In this document: one piece after another, positions 42,445-50,459 of the stretch
Numbering within the stretch: position 1 is the stretch's first letter
How the letters are laid out: each line of letters opens with the position of its first letter
From: Gottfriedia sp049568075
GTDB lineage: Bacteria; Bacillota; Bacilli; Bacillales; Bacillaceae_G
Length of the DNA stretch: 64,000 nucleotides
Assembly (NCBI GenBank): GCA_049568075.1
Contig: CP144911.1
Reading direction: 5' to 3' (one strand)
The notes under the pieces: model-generated
Told to the model about the DNA's origin: nothing
The model's database searches: none
The model's input: the letters and a program-made list of their open reading frames with translations, nothing else
Position numbers and translations under genes: made by a program

Positions 42445-43455
42445 ATGGGACTTAAATATGGATTCTTAGATCAAAGTATTATTTTTCCTGGTCAAACTGC
42501 AAATGAAGTACTTATAAACACTATAAATCTAGCAAAAGAAGCTGAAAGATTAGGATTTAACCGATTTTGGGTATCAGAGCATCACAATTCACAAGGAATT
42601 GCTGGATCATCTCCAGAAGTGCTTGTTTCACATATTCTTGCTAAAACTGAACGAATTGCTGTTGGTTCAGGTGGGGTAATGCTACAGCATTATAGCCCGT
42701 ATAAAGTAGCAGAAAACTTTAATGTATTAGCTAATTTGTCACCAAATAGAGTAGAGCTTGGCATAGGAAGAGCACCGGGCGGATTTCCAAAATCTAGCCA
42801 AGAGCTCCAAAAAAACTTGAAAGAACCTCAATCTCTTGAAGAGAAAATTGATGAATTAGAAAATTTTTTATATCAGGATGCTTCAGAAGTAAGTTCGTTT
42901 GATTCTTTACAAGCTTCTCCATTACCACAGATTAGAGTTCCGCTATTTTTATTAGGAACAAGTGTATCAAGTGCAAAATTTGCAGCTAAAAAGGGCTATC
43001 CATATGCATTTGCATTATTCATAAATAATGACCCAGTGGCAGCAAGGGAAGCGATCGAGGCTTATAATAATTCCTTTAATCAACAAAGTGGTCGAAAACC
43101 AAAGTTTATTTTAGCCTTGTCTACGATTGTGACTGAAACGGAAGAGGAAGCACTAAAATTATCAGATCAATTACAAACTGTGCGAGTTACATTAGGGAAT
43201 GGCCAAATTATAAATGTCGGCACGCTTGAGCAAGCAGAGATTTACGCTAAACAAGCTGGCCAAACCTATACTACAGAAGTTCGAGAGGCAGACGTTCTTA
43301 AGGGAACAAAAGAAACTTTTCAAAAAAGAGTTTTTGAATATCAAAAAGAATACGGTATTGATGAATTTATTTTCACATCATTAATTCCAGATTTTGAACG
43401 AAGAGTTCGTTCTCTGCAATTAATTAAAGAGGCTTTTACAGAAATAACAGTCTGA
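42445..43455 (+). CDS. Luciferase-like flavin-dependent monooxygenase (CmoO/YtmO-like)
   Basis: A 336-residue member of the LLM family, MsnO8-type, with FWVSEHHNSQGIAGSSPEVL and VGSGGVMLQHYSPYKVAENF near the N-terminus. These proteins use FMNH2 and oxygen; the reduced flavin probably comes from the FMN reductase that heads the operon. The equivalent B. subtilis gene (ytmO/cmoO) is part of the breakdown of N-acetylated S-modified cysteines. GGAGGAAAG lies before the ATG. Confidence 0.85.
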   Translation: MGLKYGFLDQSIIFPGQTANEVLINTINLAKEAERLGFNRFWVSEHHNSQGIAGSSPEVLVSHILAKTERIAVGSGGVMLQHYSPYKVAENFNVLANLSPNRVELGIGRAPGGFPKSSQELQKNLKEPQSLEEKIDELENFLYQDASEVSSFDSLQASPLPQIRVPLFLLGTSVSSAKFAAKKGYPYAFALFINNDPVAAREAIEAYNNSFNQQSGRKPKFILALSTIVTETEEEALKLSDQLQTVRVTLGNGQIINVGTLEQAEIYAKQAGQTYTTEVREADVLKGTKETFQKRVFEYQKEYGIDEFIFTSLIPDFERRVRSLQLIKEAFTEITV

Positions 43456-43480
43456 CTTAACAGTTTAGGAGTTGAAAACC

Positions 43481-44647
43481 ATGCAATTTGAGATATCTGA
43501 TGCGCTACTTGAAAAGCTAATTCAAATAAGAAGGAGTTTACATGCAATACCAGAGTTAGCGTTTGAAGAATATGAAACAACAGCCACACTTGTTCAACTT
43601 TTAACAGAGTATAACATACGGATCCTTTCTTTACCGTTAAAAACTGGTCTTGTTGCAGAAATCGGTGATGACCGAAAAGGTCCTACAATCGCAATTAGGG
43701 CGGACATTGATGCACTTCCGATCCAGGAGGAAACAGGATTACCTTTTTCATCAAAAAATCCAAATAAGATGCACGCTTGTGGACATGATTTTCATACAGT
43801 TGCAATCTTGGGTACAGCTATTTTATTGAAGGAAATTGAAAGTGAACTGCCGGGAAAAGTACAGATTCTATTTCAACCTGCTGAAGAAATTGGAAAAGGT
43901 GCATTAGAAATTATTAAAACAAATGTATTAAAGGATACAAAGGTGATTATTGGTATGCATAATAAACCTGATTTAACAGTTGGAACGATTGGGATAAAAT
44001 CAGGTCCTTTAATGGCAGCTGCCGACGGATTTACTGTTGAAATAAATGGGAAATCTAGCCATGCAGCGGTACCGGAAGCAGGGCTAGATTCAATCCTTAC
44101 TGCATCACATATTATTACGTCCCTTCAATCGATTGTGAGCCGTAATATTAGTCCACTTGAAAATGCAGTTGTAAGTGTAACAAAATTCCATAGTGGGAAA
44201 GCATCAAATGTGATCGCAGACAAAGCGGTTTTTAGTGGGACAGTTCGTACCTTTAAGATGGAAGTCAGACAGACCATTCAAAATCGGTTAAATGAAATTA
44301 GTAAGTCTGTTGGTGATGCTTTTAGAACGGATGTTCATACGATTTGGAAACCTGGTCCACCCCCTGTTGTTAATGATGAAAAATTAGCACGAATTGCAAG
44401 AGATGTAGCAACTGAACAAAGCTTACATGTAATTGAGCCGTCTGTATCTGCAGCAAGTGAAGATTTTTCCTATTATTTAGAAGAGATTCCAGGTTTATTC
44501 GTATTTTTTGGAACTTCAGGAAAATATGAGTGGCATCATCCTAAATTTAATCTTGATGAGAAAGCAATCCCGCTAAGTATTAAATTTTTCACAGATTTTT
44601 CGATCACGATACTGAATGAACTTTCAAAAAGTGTAGTCAAAATATAG
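43481..44647 (+). CDS. M20-family amidohydrolase/deacetylase (SndA/HipO-like)
   Basis: About 388 residues of the M20D metallo-amidohydrolase family. Zinc-binding motifs are HACGHDFHTV and the EExGKGA-type segment (AEEIGKGALEI), with a catalytic-domain start IRRSLHAIPELAFEEYET and a dimerisation domain beginning near AAADGFTVEINGKSSHAAVP. In the B. subtilis cluster the counterpart deacetylates the N-acetyl intermediate. I chose ATG at 43481; the TTG nine bases upstream nearly touches the AGGAG. Confidence 0.88.
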   Translation: MQFEISDALLEKLIQIRRSLHAIPELAFEEYETTATLVQLLTEYNIRILSLPLKTGLVAEIGDDRKGPTIAIRADIDALPIQEETGLPFSSKNPNKMHACGHDFHTVAILGTAILLKEIESELPGKVQILFQPAEEIGKGALEIIKTNVLKDTKVIIGMHNKPDLTVGTIGIKSGPLMAAADGFTVEINGKSSHAAVPEAGLDSILTASHIITSLQSIVSRNISPLENAVVSVTKFHSGKASNVIADKAVFSGTVRTFKMEVRQTIQNRLNEISKSVGDAFRTDVHTIWKPGPPPVVNDEKLARIARDVATEQSLHVIEPSVSAASEDFSYYLEEIPGLFVFFGTSGKYEWHHPKFNLDEKAIPLSIKFFTDFSITILNELSKSVVKI

Positions 44648-44657
44648 GAGGAAATAG

Positions 44658-45131
44658 ATGAGTACTTTATCAATTGAATTAAGTGAATTTAATCAACTTT
44701 ATGATTTATTATCGGAAAAAACTTTCAATCTTCCAAAAGAGAAACTGCATTGGAAGAAAAATGAAAGATCGTGGAGTATTGTAGAAGTGTTAACTCATTT
44801 ATTAGATCATGCACTTGTAGTGAACTTTCGACTAAGGGAAGTTTTAGCTGGATCAAGTGTTCAATTACCTGCTTTTGATCAAGATAAATGGATTGCAGGG
44901 CAATATGCAAATGATGGAAATATTGCAGACGTACTGGAAACATATCGTGTTATTTTATATTACAATAGTCAATTGCTTAAAAGACTAACAAGTGATGATT
45001 GGAAGAAGAGCGGAATAAACCCTCAAAATGCAATCGTTACAGTTGAAGACATAATTAAATCTTTTATCTCACATGTTCATCTTCATTTAAAACAAATACA
45101 ACGTATTTTGTATGAATACAGCTTAGTTTAA
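44658..45131 (+). CDS. DinB/YfiT-family putative metalloenzyme
   Basis: A 157-residue four-helix-bundle protein of the DinB superfamily: WKKNERSWSIVEVLTHLLDH gives the first metal-ligand histidine region, and FISHVHLHLKQIQRI the final histidine cluster. Known members include thiol-dependent enzymes such as mycothiol- or bacillithiol-linked transferases. It lies inside a thiol-compound operon, so a bacillithiol-dependent conjugation or deconjugation step is a reasonable inference. The B. subtilis ytm cluster has no such gene to my knowledge. GGAGG precedes the ATG. Confidence 0.78.
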   Translation: MSTLSIELSEFNQLYDLLSEKTFNLPKEKLHWKKNERSWSIVEVLTHLLDHALVVNFRLREVLAGSSVQLPAFDQDKWIAGQYANDGNIADVLETYRVILYYNSQLLKRLTSDDWKKSGINPQNAIVTVEDIIKSFISHVHLHLKQIQRILYEYSLV

Positions 45132-45147
45132 TTAGAGGAGGTAGGCT

Positions 45148-45681
45148 ATGTCTTCAAATCGTTTAATTATTAGAGAGTCCCAACCAAATGAAATAGATAA
45201 AATAAAAAAAGTGTTAATCGATGCGTATGAACAATATGCTGCTATTCTTTCAAAAGAACAATGGGAAAACTATAAAAATAGTATTATTGATGCAACTGAT
45301 AACAGCCACACTAAGACAAAGCTTGTTGCGATTGTCGATAATGTTCTATTAGGTGCATGTTTTATCTATGACTCTGCTGAAAAAGCATATGGGAAGCCTA
45401 AGTTAGAGATTAATTATCCTATAATTCGCTTAATAGGTGTTTCCCCTAAAGCAAGAGGATTAGGGATTGCGACAGAATTAATAAAAGCAAGCTGCAATCT
45501 TTCATTAGAGTGGGGAACGGACAGAATTGTTCTTCATACATCAGATATGATGAAATCTGCTATTAGTTTATATGAAAAAATTGGGTTTCAACGAGCTAAA
45601 CAATATGAGTTTATGAATGGAGATTTACTTGTAAAAAGCTATGAACTAAATATTAAAGATACTGCAATTTTATTAAATTAA
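45148..45681 (+). CDS. GNAT-family N-acetyltransferase (SnaA-like)
   Basis: A 177-residue acetyltransferase with the GNAT core: RLIGVSPKARGLGIATELIKA is the acetyl-CoA motif (V-x-P-x-x-R-G-x-G-x-A), and AISLYEKIGFQRAKQYEF the C-terminal part. In the related B. subtilis pathway an N-acetyltransferase protects the amino group of S-modified cysteine before oxidation. Its place between the deacetylase, DinB and monooxygenase genes supports that role. GAGGAGG lies upstream, and its stop meets the following gene's leader. Confidence 0.82.
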   Translation: MSSNRLIIRESQPNEIDKIKKVLIDAYEQYAAILSKEQWENYKNSIIDATDNSHTKTKLVAIVDNVLLGACFIYDSAEKAYGKPKLEINYPIIRLIGVSPKARGLGIATELIKASCNLSLEWGTDRIVLHTSDMMKSAISLYEKIGFQRAKQYEFMNGDLLVKSYELNIKDTAILLN

Positions 45682-45695
45682 TGGAGGGGAAAAAA

Positions 45696-47024
45696 ATGAC
45701 AGAAAGAAAAAAACTAAAGCTTGGAGCACTAGTTCATGGAGTAGGAGGCAGTATGTCTGGCTGGCGTCATCCAGAGGTTCAAACGGATGCAAGTGTAAAT
45801 TTTTCCTATTACCAAGAGCAAGTGAAATTAGCTGAGAACGGAAAATTTGATTTAGTTTTTATTGCAGATGGATTATATATAACAGAAAAGTCGATACCAC
45901 ATTTTTTAAATCGCTTTGAACCAATTACCATCTTATCGGCATTAGCAGGAGTAACAAAGAATATAGGCCTAGTTGGTACGCTCTCAACTACTTATAGTGA
46001 ACCATTTACTGTAGCGAGACAATTCATGTCAATTGATCATATAAGTAATGGGCGTGCAGGATGGAATTTAGTTACTTCTCCACTTGAAGGCTCTGCTAAA
46101 AACTATAGTGAAAATGGTCACCCTTCACATGATGATCGATATAAAATTGCAGAAGAGCACTTAGAAATAACTAGAGGTCTATGGGATTCTTGGGAAGATG
46201 ACGCGTTTGTTCGAGATAAAGAATCAGGTGTATTTTTTGATCCGAAAAAGCTACACAGATTAAATTATGAAGGAAAGTATTTTCAAGTAGAAGGTCCTCT
46301 TAATATCGGACGCTCTAAACAAGGTCAACCAGTTGTGTTTCAAGCTGGATCTTCAGAAAGTGGCAAGGAATTAGCTGCTAAAGCTGCTGACGCAGTGTTT
46401 ACTGGTCATGATAATATACAAGAAGCTAAGCAATTTTATAAAGATGTAAAGGATCGTGCAGTAGCATACGGCAGATCAAAAGATGATATCGTTATTTTCC
46501 CTGGTATTGCTCCAATAGTTGGTCAAACCGAAGAGGAAGCAGAGCAAAAATATTTAGATCTTGTTAATTTAACAAGTATTGAAAATGCGTTGGATTATTT
46601 AGGTCGTTTCTTTGAGCATCATGACTTTTCTCAATATCCTTTAGATGAACCTTTCCCAGATATTGGTGATTTAGGGAAAAATAGTTTTAGAAGTAATACA
46701 GATAAAATAAAGAAAGAAGCGAAAGAAAAAGGATTAACACTTAGACAGGTAGCATTACAAGCTGCTACTCCTAGAAGTTCATTTATTGGCACCCCGGAAA
46801 AAATTGCTAATCTAATTCAAGAGTGGTATGAACAGGAAGCAGCTGACGGTTTAATGATTTATTCAGCAATTCCAAGTGCATTAAAGGATTTTACGGAACA
46901 AGTCATACCATTATTACAGGAACGAGGAATCTATCGTACAGAATATGAATCGTCTACTTTGAGAGGAAACTTAGGATTACAAATTCCTCAAAATCGTTAT
47001 ATTACTAATCTAGTTAAAAACTAA
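45696..47024 (+). CDS. NtaA/SnaA-type FMN-dependent monooxygenase (CmoJ/YtnJ-like)
   Basis: About 442 residues of the NtaA/DmoA family of two-component luciferase-like monooxygenases. Typical segments are GGSMSGWRHP near the start, SNGRAGWNLVTSPLEGSAKNY in the middle and QAGSSESGKELAAKAADAVF. It would oxidise an S-modified, N-acetylated cysteine using FMNH2. I chose ATG at 45696 since GGAGGGG lies seven bases before it; the overlapping upstream ATG contains that site. It is the last gene of the operon and is followed by a terminator. Confidence 0.88.
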   Translation: MTERKKLKLGALVHGVGGSMSGWRHPEVQTDASVNFSYYQEQVKLAENGKFDLVFIADGLYITEKSIPHFLNRFEPITILSALAGVTKNIGLVGTLSTTYSEPFTVARQFMSIDHISNGRAGWNLVTSPLEGSAKNYSENGHPSHDDRYKIAEEHLEITRGLWDSWEDDAFVRDKESGVFFDPKKLHRLNYEGKYFQVEGPLNIGRSKQGQPVVFQAGSSESGKELAAKAADAVFTGHDNIQEAKQFYKDVKDRAVAYGRSKDDIVIFPGIAPIVGQTEEEAEQKYLDLVNLTSIENALDYLGRFFEHHDFSQYPLDEPFPDIGDLGKNSFRSNTDKIKKEAKEKGLTLRQVALQAATPRSSFIGTPEKIANLIQEWYEQEAADGLMIYSAIPSALKDFTEQVIPLLQERGIYRTEYESSTLRGNLGLQIPQNRYITNLVKN

Positions 47025-47038
47025 TCTTAAAATTTATC

Positions 47039-47068
47039 GAAAACCATCTTAGACAGGTGGTTTTTTTA
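47039..47068 (+). terminator. Terminator of the sulfur-salvage operon
   Basis: AAACCATCT and AGGTGGTTT form a stem with one G-U pair, followed by seven T residues. Confidence 0.7.
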
Positions 47069-47169
47069 TGATTTTTATTCTAAAAAAGTCAAAATTAATT
47101 AGTTGTTAAGTAAAAATTAAGGTTTCTATTACATAATTCAATTAATTGAATTTAAGGAGTGGAATCAAG

Positions 47170-47451
47170 ATGGAAGATTTGGAATCAAATTTCGTAGAAA
47201 AAAATCAAAAAACGAATTTGAAGAATCGTTCAACTATGGGTGCGTTTTCGCCTAAAGTCATTTCTATTTTATTAGTTATCAATTTAGTAATTGGCATTTT
47301 TACGTTAATTGGAGTTGGCTATTTAAGTTATAAAAATAATAATCGAACAGAAATGATGAGAAACTTCCGAAATGGAGGAGGCTTCCCACAAAATGGTGGA
47401 GGAGGTTTTTTCAATCAACAACCAGGAGGTTCATCAGGTAGCAGCAATTAA
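47170..47451 (+). CDS. Small single-helix membrane protein with Gly/Asn-rich tail
   Basis: A protein of about 93 residues: a polar N-terminus, one hydrophobic helix (VISILLVINLVIGIFTLIGV), then a basic stretch and a low-complexity tail rich in Gly, Asn and Gln. ATG at 47170 is placed 11 bases after AAGGAG; the longer open frame begins before that site. The function is unknown. It lies before a decayed ORF and a two-component system, and could once have been part of their operon. Confidence 0.55.
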   Translation: MEDLESNFVEKNQKTNLKNRSTMGAFSPKVISILLVINLVIGIFTLIGVGYLSYKNNNRTEMMRNFRNGGGFPQNGGGGFFNQQPGGSSGSSN

Positions 47452-47670
47452 GGAAAAGCCTCAGTTGGTGCACATATTAAGGATTATAAAAACTTTCAAA
47501 ATACAATCGGTAACCATGAACAAGAAACAGATATACAAATACATTATTAAGCGAATATTCGTACTTAGCTCATTTGGTGGTATGATAAATATAACAAGAA
47601 TGTATTCAATTTACCTGTTTTTTTATTATCATTAACATTTTCTCTATTAGTTGGGGTGATTTTTTAGGGG
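47452..47670 (+). pseudogene. Decayed ORF between the small membrane protein and the response regulator
   Basis: Short protein-like pieces occur in shifting frames with stops between: SVGAHIKDYKNFQNTIGNHE, then LIWWYDKYNKNVFNLPVF followed by a hydrophobic LLSLTFSLLVGVIF. The order of a soluble piece followed by a membrane helix suggests a lost membrane protein gene that paired with the following two-component system. I recognise no family, so this is tentative. Confidence 0.35.
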
Positions 47671-47733
47671 GGTTCCTAAAAGAACTTCAAATATGAGGCC
47701 AATTCAAGCAGTACGATTTGAATAAAGAAAGGG

Positions 47734-47765
47734 GAGCGTTGTTATATGATGAACGCTTCTTTTTA
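47734..47765 (+). terminator. Terminator or attenuator just upstream of the response regulator
   Basis: GAGCGTT and AACGCTTC pair around an 11-base loop and are followed by CTTTTTAG, ending only about 20 bases before the GTG start of the response regulator. It may end the decayed ORF's transcript or attenuate the two-component genes. Confidence 0.6.
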
Positions 47766-47785
47766 GTCTAATGGAGGCAAAAAAA

Positions 47786-48457
47786 GTGAGAATTTTAGTT
47801 GTAGAAGATCATATAGAAGTTTTAAATTCAATCGTTGAATTATTATCAAATGATTTTAAAGTAGATAAGGCGTTAGAAGGGGAAGAAGGCTTTTTCATGG
47901 CGATGCAAAACATATATGATGTAATTGTATTAGATGTCATGCTGCCTGAGAAAAATGGTTTTGAAATTGTTAAGGACTTGAGAAAGGTAGGGGTACATAC
48001 ACCAGTTCTTTTCCTAACTGCCAAAGATTCACTAGAAGATCGTGTTGAAGGATTAAACTTAGGAGCGGACGATTATTTAGTAAAACCATTTCAAGGGCCG
48101 GAGTTACTAGCAAGAATTTATGCATTACTTAGAAGAAGTGGTAAATTAACAATTGATAGTTCATTGAAGTATCAAGGAATCATTTTAAAAGGAAAAGAGC
48201 ATCCTGTAGAAATAAATAATGAATCGATTCATTTAACCATCAAACAATATGAGCTACTAGAATACTTCATTCAAAACCAAGGCAAGATTTTAATGAAAGA
48301 ACAAATTTTTGATAGAATTTGGGGATTTGATTCTGATACGACTGTTGCGATCGTTGAAGTATATGTACATCAGCTCCGAAAAAAACTAGAGCCATTTAAT
48401 TATGGTAGTATGATTAAGACTGTTAGAGGAATCGGATATATTATGAAAGATGACTAG
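47786..48457 (+). CDS. OmpR-family response regulator
   Basis: About 223 residues: an N-terminal receiver (VRILVVEDHIEVL; phosphoacceptor D50 in IVLDVMLPEKNG; a conserved lysine in DDYLVKPF) and a C-terminal winged-helix DNA-binding domain with LTIKQYELLEYFIQNQG and VEVYVHQLRKKLEP. I chose GTG at 47786, seven bases after GGAGG; the ATG 15 bases upstream contains that site. It is eight bases from the sensor kinase gene, so the pair is one operon. Confidence 0.9.
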   Translation: MRILVVEDHIEVLNSIVELLSNDFKVDKALEGEEGFFMAMQNIYDVIVLDVMLPEKNGFEIVKDLRKVGVHTPVLFLTAKDSLEDRVEGLNLGADDYLVKPFQGPELLARIYALLRRSGKLTIDSSLKYQGIILKGKEHPVEINNESIHLTIKQYELLEYFIQNQGKILMKEQIFDRIWGFDSDTTVAIVEVYVHQLRKKLEPFNYGSMIKTVRGIGYIMKDD

Positions 48458-48465
48458 GTGAAGAG

Positions 48466-49701
48466 ATGTTTAAGAAAACAAAAATTCGATTAACGATAAT
48501 AAATTCAGTAGTATTTATCTTAATAATTGGAATCCTTTCTTTCATTATTTATTCATATACAAATAATCGTTTATATAAAGAAGTAGATCAATCACTTTTA
48601 TGGAATATTAATCGTATACAAAATAGTGATAATCCAAATCGTTTACCAATTTCCAATCGAGATCCACGTGTTTTAATGATCATGTGGGATGAAAATAAAA
48701 AATTAGTAAATCCCATGCCAGGTATGAATGCGATTATTCTACAAGATGAACTTAAATATCCTACAAAAATAAACGAAATTTATAATGATAAAATCGGTGT
48801 TATGAATTATCGAACGATCTCAATTCAGGGTGAGACGAATCGAGGGAAAATTACACTACAAATATTACGAAATATCGACTCGGAGAAGGATTTAGTTGAT
48901 ACATTATTAATCATATTAATCGTTGGTTGGGTTCTGGGAAGTGCATTATCAGTTGTAGCAGGTTATATTTTGGCTGGACGCGCACTCGTACCAATAACAA
49001 ACGCATGGCAAAAACAACAAGAGTTCGTATCAGACGCTTCACATGAAATTCGAACGCCTTTAACTGTAATCCAATCACGTTTGGAATTATTACTTAGAGA
49101 GCCAAGCGCAACAATCGAAGAAAAGGCACAAGACTTTTCAATAATGTTAAAAGAGAATAGGCGTCTTTCAAAACTAGTAGCAAGCTTATTAACCTTAGCT
49201 AGATCAGATTCTGGGCAAATACAATTAAATAAAAAAATATTCTCCTTAAATGAATTGTTAGAAGAAGTTGTTTCACACTTCACTGAAATCATATCATTTC
49301 AAAATAAAGAAATATTTTTGTCTATTAAAGATACGTATTTTTATTTTGGCGATCAAGAAAGAATTCACCAATTACTTGTGATTTTAATCGATAATGCAAT
49401 GAAATTTACAAACGAAAATGATACGATTCAAATTAGCTGTAAACAAGTGAAAAATAATTTTTTAATTAAGGTTATAGATAGTGGAGTAGGGATAAAAGAA
49501 GAAAACCTTCCTCGAATATTTGACCGTTTCTTCCAAGAAGATGTCTCACGTACATCCAAAAATGGAATTGGACTTGGATTATCAATTGCAAAATGGATTG
49601 TTGAAGAACATGGTGGGAAAATCAAAGTTCAAAGTAAAAAAGGAGAAGGCACTAGTTTTGAAGTATCTTTACCGATAATGTCCTCTTCAAAAAACAGTTA
49701 A
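48466..49701 (+). CDS. Sensor histidine kinase of the two-component system
   Basis: A 411-residue membrane kinase with two transmembrane helices (about 12-32 and 147-170) around an extracytoplasmic sensor of about 115 residues. The HAMP-like linker leads to the H-box DASHEIRTPL with phospho-histidine H193, and N-, G1- and G2-box motifs are present (LVILIDNAMKFT, IDSGVGI, GIGLGLSIAKWIVEEHGG). The signal is unknown. It follows the OmpR-type regulator in one operon. Confidence 0.9.
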   Translation: MFKKTKIRLTIINSVVFILIIGILSFIIYSYTNNRLYKEVDQSLLWNINRIQNSDNPNRLPISNRDPRVLMIMWDENKKLVNPMPGMNAIILQDELKYPTKINEIYNDKIGVMNYRTISIQGETNRGKITLQILRNIDSEKDLVDTLLIILIVGWVLGSALSVVAGYILAGRALVPITNAWQKQQEFVSDASHEIRTPLTVIQSRLELLLREPSATIEEKAQDFSIMLKENRRLSKLVASLLTLARSDSGQIQLNKKIFSLNELLEEVVSHFTEIISFQNKEIFLSIKDTYFYFGDQERIHQLLVILIDNAMKFTNENDTIQISCKQVKNNFLIKVIDSGVGIKEENLPRIFDRFFQEDVSRTSKNGIGLGLSIAKWIVEEHGGKIKVQSKKGEGTSFEVSLPIMSSSKNS

Positions 49702-50149
49702 ATGCCAAGACATCGTAGCGATTTAATGATGATTTCCTCAAGAAAATAACTTATATTTCCGACATTATTTCCTAAGAAATAACGATAAACTACAATAAAT
49801 TAAATAAAACAAAAGAATTTAATATAAATGAGAAAATCTACTATATAAAATTAGTGGGTTTTTTTATGTGAAAAAAAATGATGATTTCCAATACAGTACT
49901 AGGAATGAAAGGAATCACTAATTATCGAATAGAATATGTATTTAAAAGATTAAATGTAATATTTTGGCCAAGATTTAATAAATGGTGTTTGCAAAAAGCA
50001 ACTTTCAACTTTTGCAGTTATTAGTTCTTTGATTTAGTTCCTGCTTTTCTGAGATTAAAGTGTGGAAATCAACATTCCTCTTTAAATAGATACTAAGTCG
50101 CATTTTTAAATCAAACCTACATAAAATAATAGTAAGGAGGTCATTTGAG
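49702..50149. other. AT-rich region before the glpK remnant
   Basis: A weak hairpin with U-rich end near 49836-49868 may terminate the kinase gene. The rest should hold the promoter and leader of the former glycerol operon, but no glpF sequence was recognised. Confidence 0.4.
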
Positions 50150-50310
50150 ATGGAAAAATATATTTTATCACTTGACCAAGGGACGACTAGCTCAAGAGCA
50201 ATTTTGTTTGATAAAAAAGGTAAGATAGTACATACAGCTCAAAAAGAGTTTACACAATATTTTCCACAGGCTGGAAAAAAGCAGTTAATGCCACTTTAGC
50301 ATTTAAATAA
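50150..50310 (+). pseudogene. glpK: Glycerol kinase pseudogene with large internal deletion
   Basis: From ATG 50150 (after AAGGAGG) the reading frame encodes MEKYILSLDQGTTSSRAILF and the rest of the first 40 or so residues of glycerol kinase, up to TQYFPQ. The next bases, read from GGC at 50269, encode GWKKAVNATLAFK and a stop, which is the conserved C-terminus of GlpK. The join is out of frame, so the first frame stops at 50297-50299 after 49 codons. The middle of the gene, about 440 residues of the usual 495, is missing. The join lies at GGCTGG, present in both the PGW and the KGW codons, so a short-repeat deletion is likely. Confidence 0.85.
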
Positions 50311-50345
50311 GTAAACAACATAATTATTTTTTAATTCGAAACTCT

Positions 50346-50387
50346 AGGACCCTTTCTACATGCAGATGTAATTGTAGCGGTCCTTTT
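50346..50387 (+). terminator. Leader terminator of glpD (putative GlpP antitermination site)
   Basis: AGGACC...GGTCCT with an inner CTACA/TGTAG-type helix and a T run lies about 70 bases before glpD. In B. subtilis the glpD leader carries such a terminator that GlpP with glycerol 3-phosphate overrides; that control is inferred here. Confidence 0.65.
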
Positions 50388-50459
50388 TCATTTTAGATTA
50401 ATTTCTTTTTGTGTCGCTTTTTAAGACAACTAGAAAATTTGTTGAAGTGAGGTTTTACA

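Noticed and set aside
47372..47635. 87-codon frame overlapping the end of the small membrane protein gene
   Set aside because: It starts inside the Gly-rich tail in another frame without a ribosome binding site; only some of its downstream part may belong to the decayed ORF.
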